From NCBI RefSeq assembly GCF_014195655.1, contig NZ_JACICD010000001.1, forward strand, positions 162,682 to 226,681: 64,000 nt of DNA. The letters are read 5' to 3'. This DNA is from Ancylobacter tetraedralis. Its GTDB lineage: Bacteria; Pseudomonadota; Alphaproteobacteria; Rhizobiales; Xanthobacteraceae. Under the pieces are notes generated by a model, which was not told where the DNA came from, did not search any database, and saw only the letters and a program-made list of their open reading frames with translations. This document shows, in pieces, positions 63,877-64,000 of this stretch (its first letter is position 1; the number at the start of each line of letters is the position of its first letter). Position numbers and translations under genes: made by a program.

Positions 63877-64000
63877 GTCGCTCACCTTGGAAATCGGGGC
63901 GCGCGGACGCTCCCGGATCTCACCTGTTGCAGTGCGGCGAAACTTAGTCTCGTGCTCAGGGTGAAAAAATAGCTGAATCTGGATTACATTGTTCACCTAT

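Overview
The window is about 64 kb of high-GC DNA (C/G strongly favoured in third codon positions, tightly packed genes, many 1-4 bp stop/start overlaps). It reads as chromosome of an alphaproteobacterium, most likely of the order Hyphomicrobiales (a Xanthobacter/Ancylobacter/Starkeya-like organism is my guess). The taxonomic call is inference from the cyoABCD-SURF1 layout, a D-aminopeptidase very close to the Ochrobactrum enzyme, an intergenic palindrome of a type common in that order, and base composition. I saw no tRNA, rRNA, insertion sequence, phage or CRISPR.

Layout. 1-2.2 kb: tail of a GntR/FCD regulator and a UxaA-type sugar-acid dehydratase. 2.2-7.4 kb (minus): a UgpABCE-like ABC importer with a calcineurin-like phosphodiesterase, preceded by a Pho-box-like site. 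7.8-11.2 kb: katG divergent from oxyR. 11.3-13.8 kb: a trimeric autotransporter adhesin overlapping a gene for an exported NTF2-like protein. 13.9-21.5 kb: a LysR regulator divergent from a five-gene operon (Rieske oxygenase, PLP gamma-lyase family enzyme, two-subunit FAD/[2Fe-2S] dehydrogenase, sarcosine-oxidase-like enzyme), probably for an N-methylated amino acid or betaine. 21.6-25.3 kb: XRE regulator divergent from a desaturase, a DMT exporter and a signal-less PhnD-like protein. 25.3-32.2 kb: a peptide/opine ABC importer (fused double ATPase, two permeases, Tat-type binding protein) divergent from a SolA-like N-methyl amino acid oxidase. 32.2-35.8 kb (minus): ECF42-type sigma factor operon with DGPF, MoaD/ThiS-like, BNR-propeller and VOC proteins. 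36.6-41.2 kb: flavin monooxygenase plus polar amino acid ABC importer. 41.6-43.5 kb: a SLOG-domain membrane protein. 43.6-44.2 kb: DUF1989 protein. 44.3-49.3 kb (minus): cytochrome bo3 quinol oxidase and SURF1. 49.5-52.4 kb: two MFS transporters. 52.6-56.2 kb: small membrane protein, M32 carboxypeptidase, D-aminopeptidase. 56.3-58.3 kb: AaeAB-like efflux pair. 58.4-63.9 kb (minus): RND efflux pump with a serine-less hydrolase-fold protein.

How it fits together. Much of the window is scavenging: at least three ABC importers feed oxidases, monooxygenases and lyases acting on amines, methylated amino acids, glycerophosphodiesters and sugar acids. Three promoter regions (about 30.92, 36.58 and 40.28 kb) share a TCTATAC-centred element, suggesting that the peptide/opine importer, SolA-like oxidase, flavin monooxygenase and polar amino acid importer form one regulon. 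The points most worth following are the Rieske/PLP/FAD operon, the SLOG membrane protein with a 20-bp perfect inverted repeat near its 3' end, the ECF42 operon containing a Gly-Gly-ending ubiquitin-like protein, and the efflux-operon hydrolase lacking its nucleophile.
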